A stretch of DNA of 34,009 nt from JBAZDV01 sp041669745. Its GTDB lineage: Archaea > Thermoplasmatota > Thermoplasmata > Methanomassiliicoccales > Methanomethylophilaceae. This document shows, in pieces, positions 20,160 through 26,882 of this stretch; position 1 is the stretch's first letter, and every line of letters starts with the position of its first letter. The position numbers and the translations under genes were made by a program. The DNA lies in the NCBI GenBank assembly GCA_041669745.1, contig JBAYAO010000006.1:1-34009 (forward strand), given 5' to 3'. The notes under the pieces are model-generated. The model was not told where the DNA came from. It saw only the letters and a list, made by a program, of their open reading frames with translations, and ran no database searches.

Positions 20160-21860
20160 TCACTTCTTTCTTTTGGTCTTTTTTTTCTTCATCGCGCGGG
20201 CATTCTCCTTGACCGCTGCGTGAATGGCAAGAGCCTGCTCCTGTCCGTCAGTGATGTCGGCTTCCTTGAATCTCAGGACTATCCAGCCGTCTTCCTGAAG
20301 GGCCGAATCCTTTTGGGAACCCACACCGTCAGCGGTCACATAAACGGCGACCTTCTGTTTTACGAAAGCCACCGGAATGTTGTCGGTCCCGTAGTTCTTC
20401 CTGCATCTAAGTCCCTTATTCCACGCAGCCCTTCTGACTATGCCTTCCGGACTCAGTTCGAAGTCCATCGGTTCAAAGACGGCCTCTTCGGCCGTGGCTA
20501 TTGCGGGTGCAGGTGTTGTACCAGCAAGCGTTTTCCTTTCTTCCGGTGCTGCGATAGCCTCTTTTTTCTCAGGTGCGGCCACCGCGACTTTTTGTTCAGC
20601 TACCTGCAGTTCAGGCGTCTTTACGGAGTCCGCTACATTCTTTGTGACAGGTTTCGTCGCATCGTCAGGAACTATCGGAGCAGTGACCTGCAGAAGGATC
20701 TCGGAGATATCCATGACCCTGACCTTAGAACCGATCTTCTTTGCGCCGGCCTTGAGATTGAGAACGCAGAACGGACAGGCCGTTGCGATAACCTCTGCAC
20801 CGACCGCTTCCGCATCTCTGACCCTCTCTGCTGCGACATTGACAGCAAAATCGTTGAAAGCCGATTTGTATCCTCCGCCTGCACCGCAGCATCTGGAATT
20901 CTCTCTGTTCCTCTCCATCTCCACGAACTCGAGGCCCTTGATCTTTTTGAGGATGTTACGCGGTTCTTCGAAAACGCCAGAGTGTCTCCCGAGATGGCAG
21001 GGATCATGATATGTGACCTTTGCCTTGAACTCGTGGTTCAGCGGAAGTTTCCTCTTCTTTATCAGTTCATCGACGTACTGCGTAAGGTGATAGACATTCT
21101 GGCCCGTCTTCGAGTAGTAATCTCCGAAATTGGTCGAAACGGTCTTGAAACAGCCAGCGCACGACATCACCATGTCCTTTGCACCCATAGCATCGGCTTT
21201 GGTGACGACGGTTTCGGAAGCGTCCATCGTAAGTGTGTTGACCCCGGTCCTGAGTGCAGGGGAGGTACAGCAGATCTCATCTTCGCCGAGACAGTTCATC
21301 TTTATGCCGGCACGGTCCAGTACGGTCACACTTGCCTTGGGGATATCCTGCATTCTGTACGATCCTGTACATCCGGCGAAAAATATGACATCCGGCGGGC
21401 TCGTCCTTTTGACGTTTTCCGGCCACCAGGCATCCCTTTTGGATTTGGGTTCTCCGTAGGGATTACCGCTGTCTGCTATTCTTTCTGCCAATTTCTTATG
21501 AGCCGGTAGAGGTGCAACGTTTTCCTGGACCATCCATGTTCTGATTTTTTCCCAGAGGGCCACAAGTTCGATATTTGCGTGACAGATGGCTTCGCAGTTT
21601 CCACATCCAGTGCACTTGTACATGGCGTCTACAAACTCAGGACTCAACTCCACCTCTCTGTTGAGGAGTTTGTCCATCATACCAGTTCCCTTCTTGTCCA
21701 ACTGGTTGAGGTAATATATTTTCCCTCTCGCGGTGACAGACTCCCAGGGAGTCTGAGCGTGGGCTTCACAGACATCGATACAGTACCCGCACATTTGACA
21801 TTGCACTAGCTCTTTCTGAATGCGTGGTAACTTGACCATTTTTGGTTTTTCCGGCTTCAT
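20160..21860 (-). CDS. hdrD: HdrD-like heterodisulfide reductase subunit fused to a Vsr/DUF559-like domain
   Basis: A 566-aa iron-sulfur protein. Two ferredoxin-type [4Fe-4S] sites: C21/C24/C27/C31 and C83/C86/C89/C93. Two intact CCG domains: C164, C197-C198, C234/C237, and C288, C324-C325, C362/C365. These bind the noncubane cluster(s) that reduce the CoM-S-S-CoB heterodisulfide. This covers residues 1-390, the size of known HdrD (about 410 aa). After it come an Ala/Pro/Glu/Lys linker (about 393-458) and an extra domain (about 459-556) resembling Vsr/DUF559 nucleases (G-I-V-R-R-A-A-W-N-K-G-L-R-C-R-K-N, then E-D-G-W-I-V-L-R-F) but lacking the acidic catalytic residues. The tail is Lys/Arg-rich. 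No hdrE is adjacent; in Methanomassiliicoccales HdrD is thought to work without HdrE, possibly with an Fpo-like complex. A non-methanogenic CCG oxidoreductase remains possible. Confidence 0.85.
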   Translation of the reverse strand: MKPEKPKMVKLPRIQKELVQCQMCGYCIDVCEAHAQTPWESVTARGKIYYLNQLDKKGTGMMDKLLNREVELSPEFVDAMYKCTGCGNCEAICHANIELVALWEKIRTWMVQENVAPLPAHKKLAERIADSGNPYGEPKSKRDAWWPENVKRTSPPDVIFFAGCTGSYRMQDIPKASVTVLDRAGIKMNCLGEDEICCTSPALRTGVNTLTMDASETVVTKADAMGAKDMVMSCAGCFKTVSTNFGDYYSKTGQNVYHLTQYVDELIKKRKLPLNHEFKAKVTYHDPCHLGRHSGVFEEPRNILKKIKGLEFVEMERNRENSRCCGAGGGYKSAFNDFAVNVAAERVRDAEAVGAEVIATACPFCVLNLKAGAKKIGSKVRVMDISEILLQVTAPIVPDDATKPVTKNVADSVKTPELQVAEQKVAVAAPEKKEAIAAPEERKTLAGTTPAPAIATAEEAVFEPMDFELSPEGIVRRAAWNKGLRCRKNYGTDNIPVAFVKQKVAVYVTADGVGSQKDSALQEDGWIVLRFKEADITDGQEQALAIHAAVKENARAMKKKKTKRKK

Positions 21861-21867
21861 AGATACT

Positions 21868-21944
21868 ACCTCGTCGCTCTCGCGGTGCGAGAAGACAAAC
21901 GCTTCCCTAATGTTTGCCCAAAATAGGGTAAGGGTATATTTAGG
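21868..21944 (-). promoter_or_regulatory. hdrD promoter and leader hairpin
   Basis: On the minus strand a TATA box cctaaatatacc lies at 21933-21944, predicting a leader of about 50 nt. In the leader tctcgc (21878-21883) and gcgaga (21887-21892) form a perfect 6-bp stem with a 3-nt loop. It is followed by gaggt (21868-21872) at ribosome-binding-site spacing from ATG 21860. The hairpin sits directly upstream of the binding site and could modulate translation. Confidence 0.45.
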
Positions 21945-22105
21945 TTTTCAAAGCGGGGTCTGTGCCATACAGCGTAAAGTACCGTTTTTACGAAATTCGT
22001 AGACGACTGTATATACCCACGCTACGAAAATGTCGGAAACCCAGAGAAAGACCCAGTAATGCATCTGACAGAAACCATTTAAGGTGATCACGGTCATACC
22101 GACTG

Positions 22106-23233
22106 ATGATTCCGATGAGGGTTTATTTCGATAACAGCGCTACCACGAAAATGGCGCCAGAAGTGTTAGATGCGATGATGCCCTTCATGACGTCGGAGTA
22201 TGGGAACCCAAGCAGCATCCATTATTTGGGGAACACGGCCGCTGCGGCATTGCGTAACTCCAGAAAGCAGGTTGCGGATTCGCTTGGATGCCTTCCTTCC
22301 GAGATCACATTCACGTCCGGAGGTACCGAATCTGACAATATTGCGCTCATGGGCACGATGCTGTCCTCAGGGAAAAAGAGAATAGTAACCTCTGCGATTG
22401 AACATCCTGCGGTCCTCGAGACATGTGCTGCATTGAGAAGATACGGTTTTGACGTCACACTTCTGGGTGTCGATAGGAACGGATTCGTCGATCCTGCGGA
22501 ATTGGATTCGGTTTTGGGTGACGACGTCTGTCTGGTGTCTGTCATGGCAGCGAACAACGTCATCGGAACGATGCAGAACATATCCGAACTGGCAAAGGTT
22601 ACACACGATCATGGTGTGCTGTTCCATACAGATGCTGTTCAAGGGTATACCAAGATGGATATCAATGTGAAAAGAGACAGGATAGATCTTCTTTCCCTTT
22701 CAGGGCACAAGATACACGGTCCGAAGGGCATAGGTGCTGTATTCGTCAGGACCGGTGTGTCGATAGGTCCTATAATGTTCGGCGGTGGACAGGAGTCGGG
22801 ACTGAGATCGTCTACTGAGAATGTTCCCGGCATAGTCGGTCTCGGCAAAGCGGCCGAGGTCGCGATGTGCACGATGAAGACCGACATCCAACACATGACG
22901 AAACTCAGAGACGAGATAATAGAAGATACATTGTCCCTGCCAGGTGCGCATTTGAATGGGCCGGTCGAGAACAGATTATGCAACAATGCACACTTCAGAT
23001 TTGACGGTGTGAAGGGAACGGACCTGATCTTGGCGCTGAGCAGAAAAGGTATCGCGGCTTCCACGGCATCCGCCTGTTCCGCGGGTTCTGTCGAACCGTC
23101 CCATGTACTCACTGCGATAGGACTATCGCCGGAGGAATCAATCTCCGCACTGCGGATTTCGCTATCCAGATATAATACGGAAGAAGAGGTTTCATATCTT
23201 GATGCGGTACTGCCGTCGATAATCAGGAGGTGA
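22106..23233 (+). CDS. nifS: Cysteine desulfurase (NifS/IscS family)
   Basis: PLP-dependent enzyme moving sulfur from cysteine to an enzyme persulfide, 375 aa, the usual length. Y-F-D-N-S-A-T-T near the N-terminus; PLP lysine K202 in S-G-H-K-I-H-G-P-K-G; the conserved H-T-D-A-V-Q; and active cysteine C324 in S-A-C-S-A-G-S. The S-A-C-S-A-G loop is long, as in NifS/IscS. A TATA-like catttaagg at 22076-22084 lies 22-30 nt before ATG 22106, suggesting a leaderless mRNA; ATG 22115 is an alternative start. No iscU or sufBC is adjacent. It is followed after 4 nt by a small Cys-containing protein with a very strong binding site. It probably feeds Fe-S assembly or tRNA thiolation. Confidence 0.94.
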   Translation: MIPMRVYFDNSATTKMAPEVLDAMMPFMTSEYGNPSSIHYLGNTAAAALRNSRKQVADSLGCLPSEITFTSGGTESDNIALMGTMLSSGKKRIVTSAIEHPAVLETCAALRRYGFDVTLLGVDRNGFVDPAELDSVLGDDVCLVSVMAANNVIGTMQNISELAKVTHDHGVLFHTDAVQGYTKMDINVKRDRIDLLSLSGHKIHGPKGIGAVFVRTGVSIGPIMFGGGQESGLRSSTENVPGIVGLGKAAEVAMCTMKTDIQHMTKLRDEIIEDTLSLPGAHLNGPVENRLCNNAHFRFDGVKGTDLILALSRKGIAASTASACSAGSVEPSHVLTAIGLSPEESISALRISLSRYNTEEEVSYLDAVLPSIIRR

Positions 23234-23237
23234 TCCG

Positions 23238-23579
23238 ATGGCAACAGTGAAGGCCTACATGAATTTCTGTCAAAAGACGCATACGGTGACGGTGAATCAG
23301 CGCGAAGACGGTGATTTCGATGTACATATCGAATCGGATTGTGAGTTTGTTAACGATTATGCCGGATTACTGAAGAAGATAACGATGGACGACCTTACTG
23401 ATAATCGTACCAGTGCTATCACGGATCCAGAGAAGTTAAAGTACATAATGGGGCCGTGTTTGGCTCCGAATGCGGTCTTCAATGCCGGATGGCTCGAAGC
23501 AGGGATGTTCGCAAAATCATTGGCAAGGAAGGTCAAGCAAAACGTCATAAGTTTTGAGGATCTCGATTCGGAGTTATGA
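23238..23579 (+). CDS. Small conserved archaeal protein paired with cysteine desulfurase
   Basis: A 113-aa soluble protein. It has three cysteines (C11 in N-F-C-Q-K-T-H, C35 in E-S-D-C-E-F, C74 in M-G-P-C-L-A-P-N) plus H15 and H30. The block G-P-C-L-A-P-N-A-V-F-N-A-G-W-L-E-A-G-M looks like a conserved core. It may belong to the archaeal family now called DUF6951; I am not certain. The gene has the strongest ribosome binding site in the window, AGGAGGTGATC at 23225-23235, overlapping the nifS stop codon, so the two are co-translated. The cysteines and the partner suggest a sulfur acceptor or metal-binding role; that is inference. Confidence 0.8.
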   Translation: MATVKAYMNFCQKTHTVTVNQREDGDFDVHIESDCEFVNDYAGLLKKITMDDLTDNRTSAITDPEKLKYIMGPCLAPNAVFNAGWLEAGMFAKSLARKVKQNVISFEDLDSEL

Positions 23580-23743
23580 TTGCAAAGGTCATGGCATACC
23601 GATCAGGCGGTCGGATTTTTTTGAAATCGGATGAACAGATGGACGCGGCGGGGTATGAACCGCAATCGTGTCTTCACAAGATACTGCAGGGAATTTCTTT
23701 ATTAGTTCTTCATTCTTCGAAAGGACAGCGGTTCCGCACATGA
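23576..23743 (+). CDS. Possible 55-aa ORF overlapping the previous stop (doubtful)
   Basis: An ATG at 23576 overlaps the previous stop (ATGA) and runs 55 codons, beginning M-I-A-K-V-M-A-Y-R-S-G-G-R-I-F-L-K. No binding site of its own, no recognisable motif, and a T-run terminator-like sequence lies inside it. The junction is typical of coupled genes, but the composition gives no support. It may simply be chance. Confidence 0.2.
   Translation: MIAKVMAYRSGGRIFLKSDEQMDAAGYEPQSCLHKILQGISLLVLHSSKGQRFRT
23616..23622 (+). terminator. T-run, candidate terminator of the nifS operon
   Basis: Seven consecutive T residues begin 37 nt after the last confident stop codon on this strand. Archaeal RNA polymerase terminates at such U-runs without needing a hairpin. 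The rest of the gene-poor stretch 23580-23908 holds only a doubtful 55-aa ORF and an imperfect ggatcc-containing inverted repeat near 23784-23834. Confidence 0.4.
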
Positions 23744-23908
23744 TTAGGATTCCAACTCAGCATCATATGCAAGAGAAGGCGTCCGTGGATCCATCGACCA
23801 GCGGGGATTTTCGAAATTCCTCGATCAACGGATCCAAATCAGAAATTTCCAGATAAAACCGCAAGTGTCCATATTTTATTCAAAAAATGGGGCTTGCCAG
23901 ATGGTATA

Positions 23909-23985
23909 TGGTGGGCCTGGTCGGATTTGAACCGACGACCATCTGGTTATGAGCCAGACGCTCCACCGGACTAAGCTACAGGCCC
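23909..23985 (-). tRNA. tRNA with anticodon CAT (Ile2 or elongator Met)
   Basis: On the minus strand the acceptor gggcctg (23985-23979) pairs with caggccc (23919-23913). Discriminator A; CCA encoded at 23911-23909. Anticodon loop ctcataa gives CAT. The acceptor starts G1-G2-G3-C-C, common for archaeal tRNA-Ile2, which is read as AUA after agmatidine modification of C34. Elongator tRNA-Met of many archaea starts GCC. It is not the initiator, which starts AGC. No intron is seen. Identity leans to Ile2 but is unproven. A TATA-like tttttatc (about 24013-24020) lies upstream. Confidence 0.9.
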
Positions 23986-24039
23986 GTGGGTCACGGTTAA
24001 AAGCAGTGAAGATAAAAACCTATCGTTCCGGAATGCGGA

Positions 24040-24115
24040 TGGCGCCGTCGCACGGGCTCGAACCGTGGACCTTGTGATTAACAGTCACACGCTCTACCGA
24101 CTGAGCTACGACGGC
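24040..24115 (-). tRNA. tRNA-Asn (anticodon GTT)
   Basis: Minus-strand acceptor gccgtcg (24115-24109) pairs with cgacggc (24050-24044). Discriminator G; CCA encoded at 24042-24040. The anticodon loop ctgttaa gives GTT. The T loop is ttcgagc. A TATA-like ctttaatatg (about 24142-24151, minus) lies some 30 nt upstream. It is followed on the same strand by the CAT tRNA, which seems to have its own promoter. Confidence 0.95.
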
Positions 24116-24153
24116 AATATCAATCCCAGCAAAGAGGGACACATATTAAAGCG

Positions 24154-24468
24154 TTACGACAAAGGAATTTCTTTCTTCAAACGTTCGATCATGCCGATAA
24201 GTTTGTCCAGTTGTTCAGATACCTCTTGCATGTACTCGTCATACCTGTCAGTGACTCTGGCGCCTTCCGTCGATGGAGAGATGAGCCCTTCCTGTTCCAA
24301 AAGTCTTAGAGAATACCTAACTTTATGTTTCGGAATCTCGAGTATTTCCGAGAGACGGATGATACCGATAGGCTGATTCTCTTTTGTGACCTTGAGCATC
24401 CTGATGTGCCTTTCCATAAGCTCCAGTTCTCCGATGAGCTTTTCTGTCATACTTTCGGTGGCGCTCAT
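24154..24468 (-). CDS. Winged-helix protein with C-terminal coiled coil
   Basis: A 104-aa protein. Residues about 20-68 make a winged helix with a clear recognition region (I-I-R-L-S-E-I-L-E-I-P-K-H-K-V-R-Y-S-L-R-L-L) and wing (L-I-S-P-S-T-E-G-A-R-V). The last 30 residues (D-R-Y-D-E-Y-M-Q-E-V...I-E-R-L-K-K-E) follow a heptad pattern suitable for dimerisation. The N-terminal helix may pair with it. ATG 24468 is preceded by gagg at close spacing. The likely role is a DNA-binding transcriptional regulator of a type common in methanogens. It lies upstream of the tRNA-Asn gene on the same strand; targets are unknown. Confidence 0.78.
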   Translation of the reverse strand: MSATESMTEKLIGELELMERHIRMLKVTKENQPIGIIRLSEILEIPKHKVRYSLRLLEQEGLISPSTEGARVTDRYDEYMQEVSEQLDKLIGMIERLKKEIPLS

Positions 24469-24587
24469 TTTTCCTCGTGCTAGAAACAGAATGTTCGTAT
24501 TTCAACCCAGTGCAAGCGCAATCGTCCGTACCGGGAAAATGGGCGCAATCCGCTCGGAAAATACGGAATTAGAAGAAGGGGGCGGGT

Positions 24588-24749
24588 TCAGCGACCATAC
24601 CAGTGTTGCTTTCCCCATTTGTTGTAATTGATAGTCCATGCCTGAATGAACGACCCACAGCAATCCAGAGCGGCTTGCTCCGTCTTGTGAGTCTTATAAC
24701 ACCCGAGACATTGGTATCTCATTTCCGGGGCTTTCTCTTTCTTAGCCAT
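24588..24749 (-). CDS. 53-aa CxxC...CC small zinc-binding-like protein
   Basis: A short frame with ATG at 24749 preceded by gggag 4 nt away and a minus-strand TATA-like ctttattaac near 24776-24785. The product starts M-A-K-K-E-K-A-P-E-M-R-Y-Q-C-L-G-C-Y-K-T-H. C14-x2-C17 and C30-C31 form a candidate four-ligand metal site (H21 is another option). It ends in an aromatic, basic tail (A-W-T-I-N-Y-N-K-W-G-K-Q-H-W-Y-G-R). A CxxC knuckle in so short a basic protein, with a proper binding site and promoter, makes it more likely real than chance. Function unknown; a zinc-ribbon nucleic-acid or protein-binding role is a guess. Confidence 0.6.
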   Translation of the reverse strand: MAKKEKAPEMRYQCLGCYKTHKTEQAALDCCGSFIQAWTINYNKWGKQHWYGR

Positions 24750-24880
24750 CAGTCTCCCGAATTGTACGGGTTGTTAATAAAGGTTTAGCAGCCGTTTTTG
24801 TTCGAAATCCATGCTAACGCTTGAAAATAACCGTGAAACACAGTTACGTATCGTGTTATCTGGATTTTCGAGTATCTCTT

Positions 24881-24888
24881 TTTATATA
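24881..24888 (+). promoter_or_regulatory. TATA box of the regulator gene at 24913
   Basis: tttatata lies 25-32 nt before ATG 24913 with no ribosome binding site between them. This decides the start: ATG 24811, which would extend the frame by 34 codons, lies upstream of this promoter. Confidence 0.6.
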
Positions 24889-24912
24889 CCAACGATTCCT
24901 TCTACAGTAGCT

Positions 24913-25413
24913 ATGAATCGAATAAAGGTCATCAACGAACCATCTGAGTTGGTACCGATGCTCAGATCTGTCGATACCTCCGTGAAGAGGGATGTGTTGA
25001 AAGAGGTGACCTTAGAATGGAAAACTGCCGATGAGATCGAGAAAAAACACGGTCCGGAAGGCAAAGAGGCAATCATTTTCTTTGAGAAGATGAAATTGGT
25101 GGAGAGCCGCTGGATCTCTACGAACGGAAGTTACCCCGAAAAATCTTTCCATACATACTACACTTCTTTCCACATTAACGCTCAATGGCCGGTTTACGAG
25201 ATCAGTGATGTTCTCGCGGCAGCAATGATGAGCGAGGAGGAATACTCCGACATAGAAGAACGCATTCTCAAGGAAGTCGGTACAGACGGTAAATTCTCTG
25301 GAGATGTTGCCGAAGCTTTGAATCTTACATCAACGATGTTGAAAAGCCTGGTACGCAGATCTGTGAAGATGGATTATCACGGTCACAGGATCGAACTAAA
25401 GCGTGATGAGTAA
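24913..25413 (+). CDS. ArsR-like winged-helix regulator
   Basis: 166 aa from the leaderless start at 24913 (M-N-R-I-K-V-I-N-E-P-S-E-L-V-P). The opening resembles archaeal ArsR-type proteins in which a helix S-V-K-R-D-V-L-K-E-V-T precedes the HTH (W-K-T-A-D-E-I-E-K-K-H-G-P-E-G). The middle has F-H-T-Y-Y-T-S-F-H-I-N-A-Q-W, a beta hairpin probably serving as wing or ligand surface. A second helical region (A-E-A-L-N-L-T-S-T-M-L-K-S-L-V-R-R) near the C-terminus looks like another small HTH. It belongs to the archaeal predicted-regulator class; the exact family is not identified. The last codons overlap the longer start options of trm56, so the genes are co-transcribed. Confidence 0.78.
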   Translation: MNRIKVINEPSELVPMLRSVDTSVKRDVLKEVTLEWKTADEIEKKHGPEGKEAIIFFEKMKLVESRWISTNGSYPEKSFHTYYTSFHINAQWPVYEISDVLAAAMMSEEEYSDIEERILKEVGTDGKFSGDVAEALNLTSTMLKSLVRRSVKMDYHGHRIELKRDE

Positions 25414-25423
25414 GGTCCTCGAT

Positions 25424-25942
25424 ATGCCAGAGATTTGGATAATGAGGATAGGGCACCGTCCCGAAAGGGACAAGCGCGTGACTACGCACGTTGCCCTTTC
25501 TTCCAGGGCTTTAGGAGCGAAAGGCATATACGTAGACACACCGGATCCGGTCTTGGAAGGTAACATAAGGAGTGTCGTGGAACGTTTCGGTGGTGATTTC
25601 ACCATTCGAACGGGGGTCAAATGGAAAGACGCGCTCAGGAATTTTGAGGGCAGAGTCGTCCATCTGACGATGTACGGCCAGAGGATAGATGAGGCGTTGG
25701 TCAAAATACCGAAAGACGATAACATCATGATCATCGTCGGCGCCGAGAAAGTACCCCCGGAAGTCTACCAGCGCGCGGATTTCAACGTATCAGTGGGGAA
25801 TCAACCGCATTCAGAGATCGCAGCGCTCGCAATTTTCCTCGATCGTTATACGGGGGGTCAGACCTTGTACGCAGACCGTAGCGGTAAAATGACCGTTATA
25901 CCCAATGAAAGGGGGAAGACAGTTGTCGATCTATCCAAATGA
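25424..25942 (+). CDS. trm56: tRNA (cytidine-2'-O)-methyltransferase aTrm56
   Basis: Archaeal SPOUT methyltransferase making Cm56 in the T loop of tRNAs. The family signature is complete: G-H-R-P-E-R-D-K-R-V-T-T-H-V-A-L near the N-terminus, V-H-L-T-M-Y-G, M-I-I-V-G-A-E-K-V-P-P-E-V-Y and V-S-V-G-N-Q-P-H-S-E-I-A-A-L-A. Start 25424 (M-P-E-I-W-I-M-R-I-G-H) matches the family N-terminus. GTG 25403 and ATG 25406 are in frame and overlap the previous stop; either may be used. Length 172 aa. Its 3' end overlaps the HD-domain gene by 38 nt. Confidence 0.95.
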   Translation: MPEIWIMRIGHRPERDKRVTTHVALSSRALGAKGIYVDTPDPVLEGNIRSVVERFGGDFTIRTGVKWKDALRNFEGRVVHLTMYGQRIDEALVKIPKDDNIMIIVGAEKVPPEVYQRADFNVSVGNQPHSEIAALAIFLDRYTGGQTLYADRSGKMTVIPNERGKTVVDLSK

Positions 25943-26504
25943 ATTTGAATGTTTGGAGATCCTGAGCAGGGCAGGATGCAAAAGAAGAGTGATAATCCAC
26001 TGTTGCACCGTGAGGATTGTTGCCGGTGAGATAATTAAGAAAATACCGTGCGACGAGGCTCTGGTCATAGCAGGCGCCCTCCTTCATGACATAGGAAGGT
26101 CGAGGGACCATTCAATACTGCATGCGGCGGTAGGTGCCAACATGGCATCGGAATACGGGCTTTCGACAGATATTTCAGAGATCATCAAAAGACACACGGG
26201 CGCAGGACTGGATCAGCAGGATGTCATGGAAATGGGTCTTCCGCAGGGAGATTACATGCCGGAGACAATAGAACAGAAAATAGTAGCCCACGCAGACAAT
26301 ATGGTCAGCGACAATATGGTTGTCGCACACAAGCACTCGGTCGATAAATTGTTGATGAAGGGCTCTCAGAGGGGGGCGCGCAGAATAGAGGAACTCCACA
26401 GCGAACTGTCATTGCTATACGGAGAGGATCTGGACGTCATCGTTTCCCGTATCGGTGAATATCCGATGACCGCAGGACCCTGTAGCAGTTATCTCAGAAA
26501 ATGA
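25905..26504 (+). CDS. HD-domain (HDIG) metal-dependent phosphohydrolase
   Basis: A 199-aa HD-superfamily protein of the archaeal group typified by TIGR00295. Metal and catalytic residues: H32 (V-I-I-H-C-C), H61-D62 (L-L-H-D-I-G-R), H97 (K-R-H-T-G-A) and D131 (A-H-A-D-N-M-V). These suit hydrolysis of phosphoesters in nucleotides or cyclic nucleotides; substrate unknown. ATG 25905 lies inside the trm56 end; a downstream TTG (25923) preceded by a G-rich stretch is an alternative start. The overlap argues for an operon with trm56, so an RNA- or nucleotide-related role is plausible. It ends immediately before the convergent PRC-barrel gene: the two stop codons abut. Confidence 0.88.
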   Translation: MKGGRQLSIYPNEFECLEILSRAGCKRRVIIHCCTVRIVAGEIIKKIPCDEALVIAGALLHDIGRSRDHSILHAAVGANMASEYGLSTDISEIIKRHTGAGLDQQDVMEMGLPQGDYMPETIEQKIVAHADNMVSDNMVVAHKHSVDKLLMKGSQRGARRIEELHSELSLLYGEDLDVIVSRIGEYPMTAGPCSSYLRK

Positions 26505-26762
26505 TCAGCTGACGATACCCGTTCTGGTTATGTGTTCAGGGAACGCCTTCAGAATTATGATATCGCCGATCGACTGGAGCCATCCGAAAGGTATCTTTAT
26601 GGAGACGTTCTTGTCGACGAGAACAGGACTGGCGCTATCGATGAACAATCCTTCGATCCTCTTATTGGACACATCCAGGACGACATCGTCTATCTTGCCG
26701 ACGAATATTCCATCCGGGGTATAAACCTCCAACCCTTTGATATTGTCCAGTTCTTCCAACAA
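26505..26762 (-). CDS. PRC-barrel domain protein (TTG start)
   Basis: An 85-aa PRC-barrel: I-K-G-L-E-V-Y-T-P-D-G-I-F-V-G-K-I-D-D-V-V-L-D near the N-terminus, then K-R-I-E-G-L-F-I-D and V-S-I-K-I-P-F. No ATG fits: an in-frame stop lies shortly upstream and only tandem TTG codons (26762, 26759) begin the domain. A minus-strand TATA (taatatacc, about 26796-26804) supports this short leader. Stand-alone PRC-barrels of this size are abundant in euryarchaea; some (CdpB1/CdpB2) take part in FtsZ/SepF-based cell division, others in RNA metabolism. Which applies here cannot be told. Confidence 0.85.
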   Translation of the reverse strand: MLEELDNIKGLEVYTPDGIFVGKIDDVVLDVSNKRIEGLFIDSASPVLVDKNVSIKIPFGWLQSIGDIIILKAFPEHITRTGIVS

Positions 26763-26831
26763 GTTAGATCCCTAAACCGTATAGGCAAATCCTCGGTATA
26801 TTAATGATATGCAAAGGTGTGCGTATGAAAC

Positions 26832-26874
26832 ATTTTTATTGTCACGGTCCGCTATACAATTGTACAAAGAGGAG
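26832..26874 (+). promoter_or_regulatory. Thioredoxin operon promoter with palindrome at the start site
   Basis: The TATA-like atttttatt at about 26832-26840 is followed by the perfect 10-bp palindrome tacaattgta at 26855-26864, where transcription should begin. Ribosome binding site gaggag is at 26869-26874, 8 nt before ATG 26883. A palindrome over the start site is a plausible repressor operator. Confidence 0.45.
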
Positions 26875-26882
26875 ATATCGAA

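Noticed and set aside
20161..20200. T-rich run at the hdrD end as a plus-strand terminator
   Set aside because: It is the reverse of the Lys-rich C-terminal codons of hdrD and no plus-strand gene ends there.
20220..21509. Long plus-strand open frame (429 codons) opposite hdrD
   Set aside because: Entirely antisense to a gene with intact cysteine motifs; its Cys/Arg-rich composition is that of a reverse-frame shadow and no binding site precedes it.
23668..23856. 62-codon open frame in the gene-poor stretch
   Set aside because: Low-complexity Ser-rich product, no binding site, no recognisable pattern.
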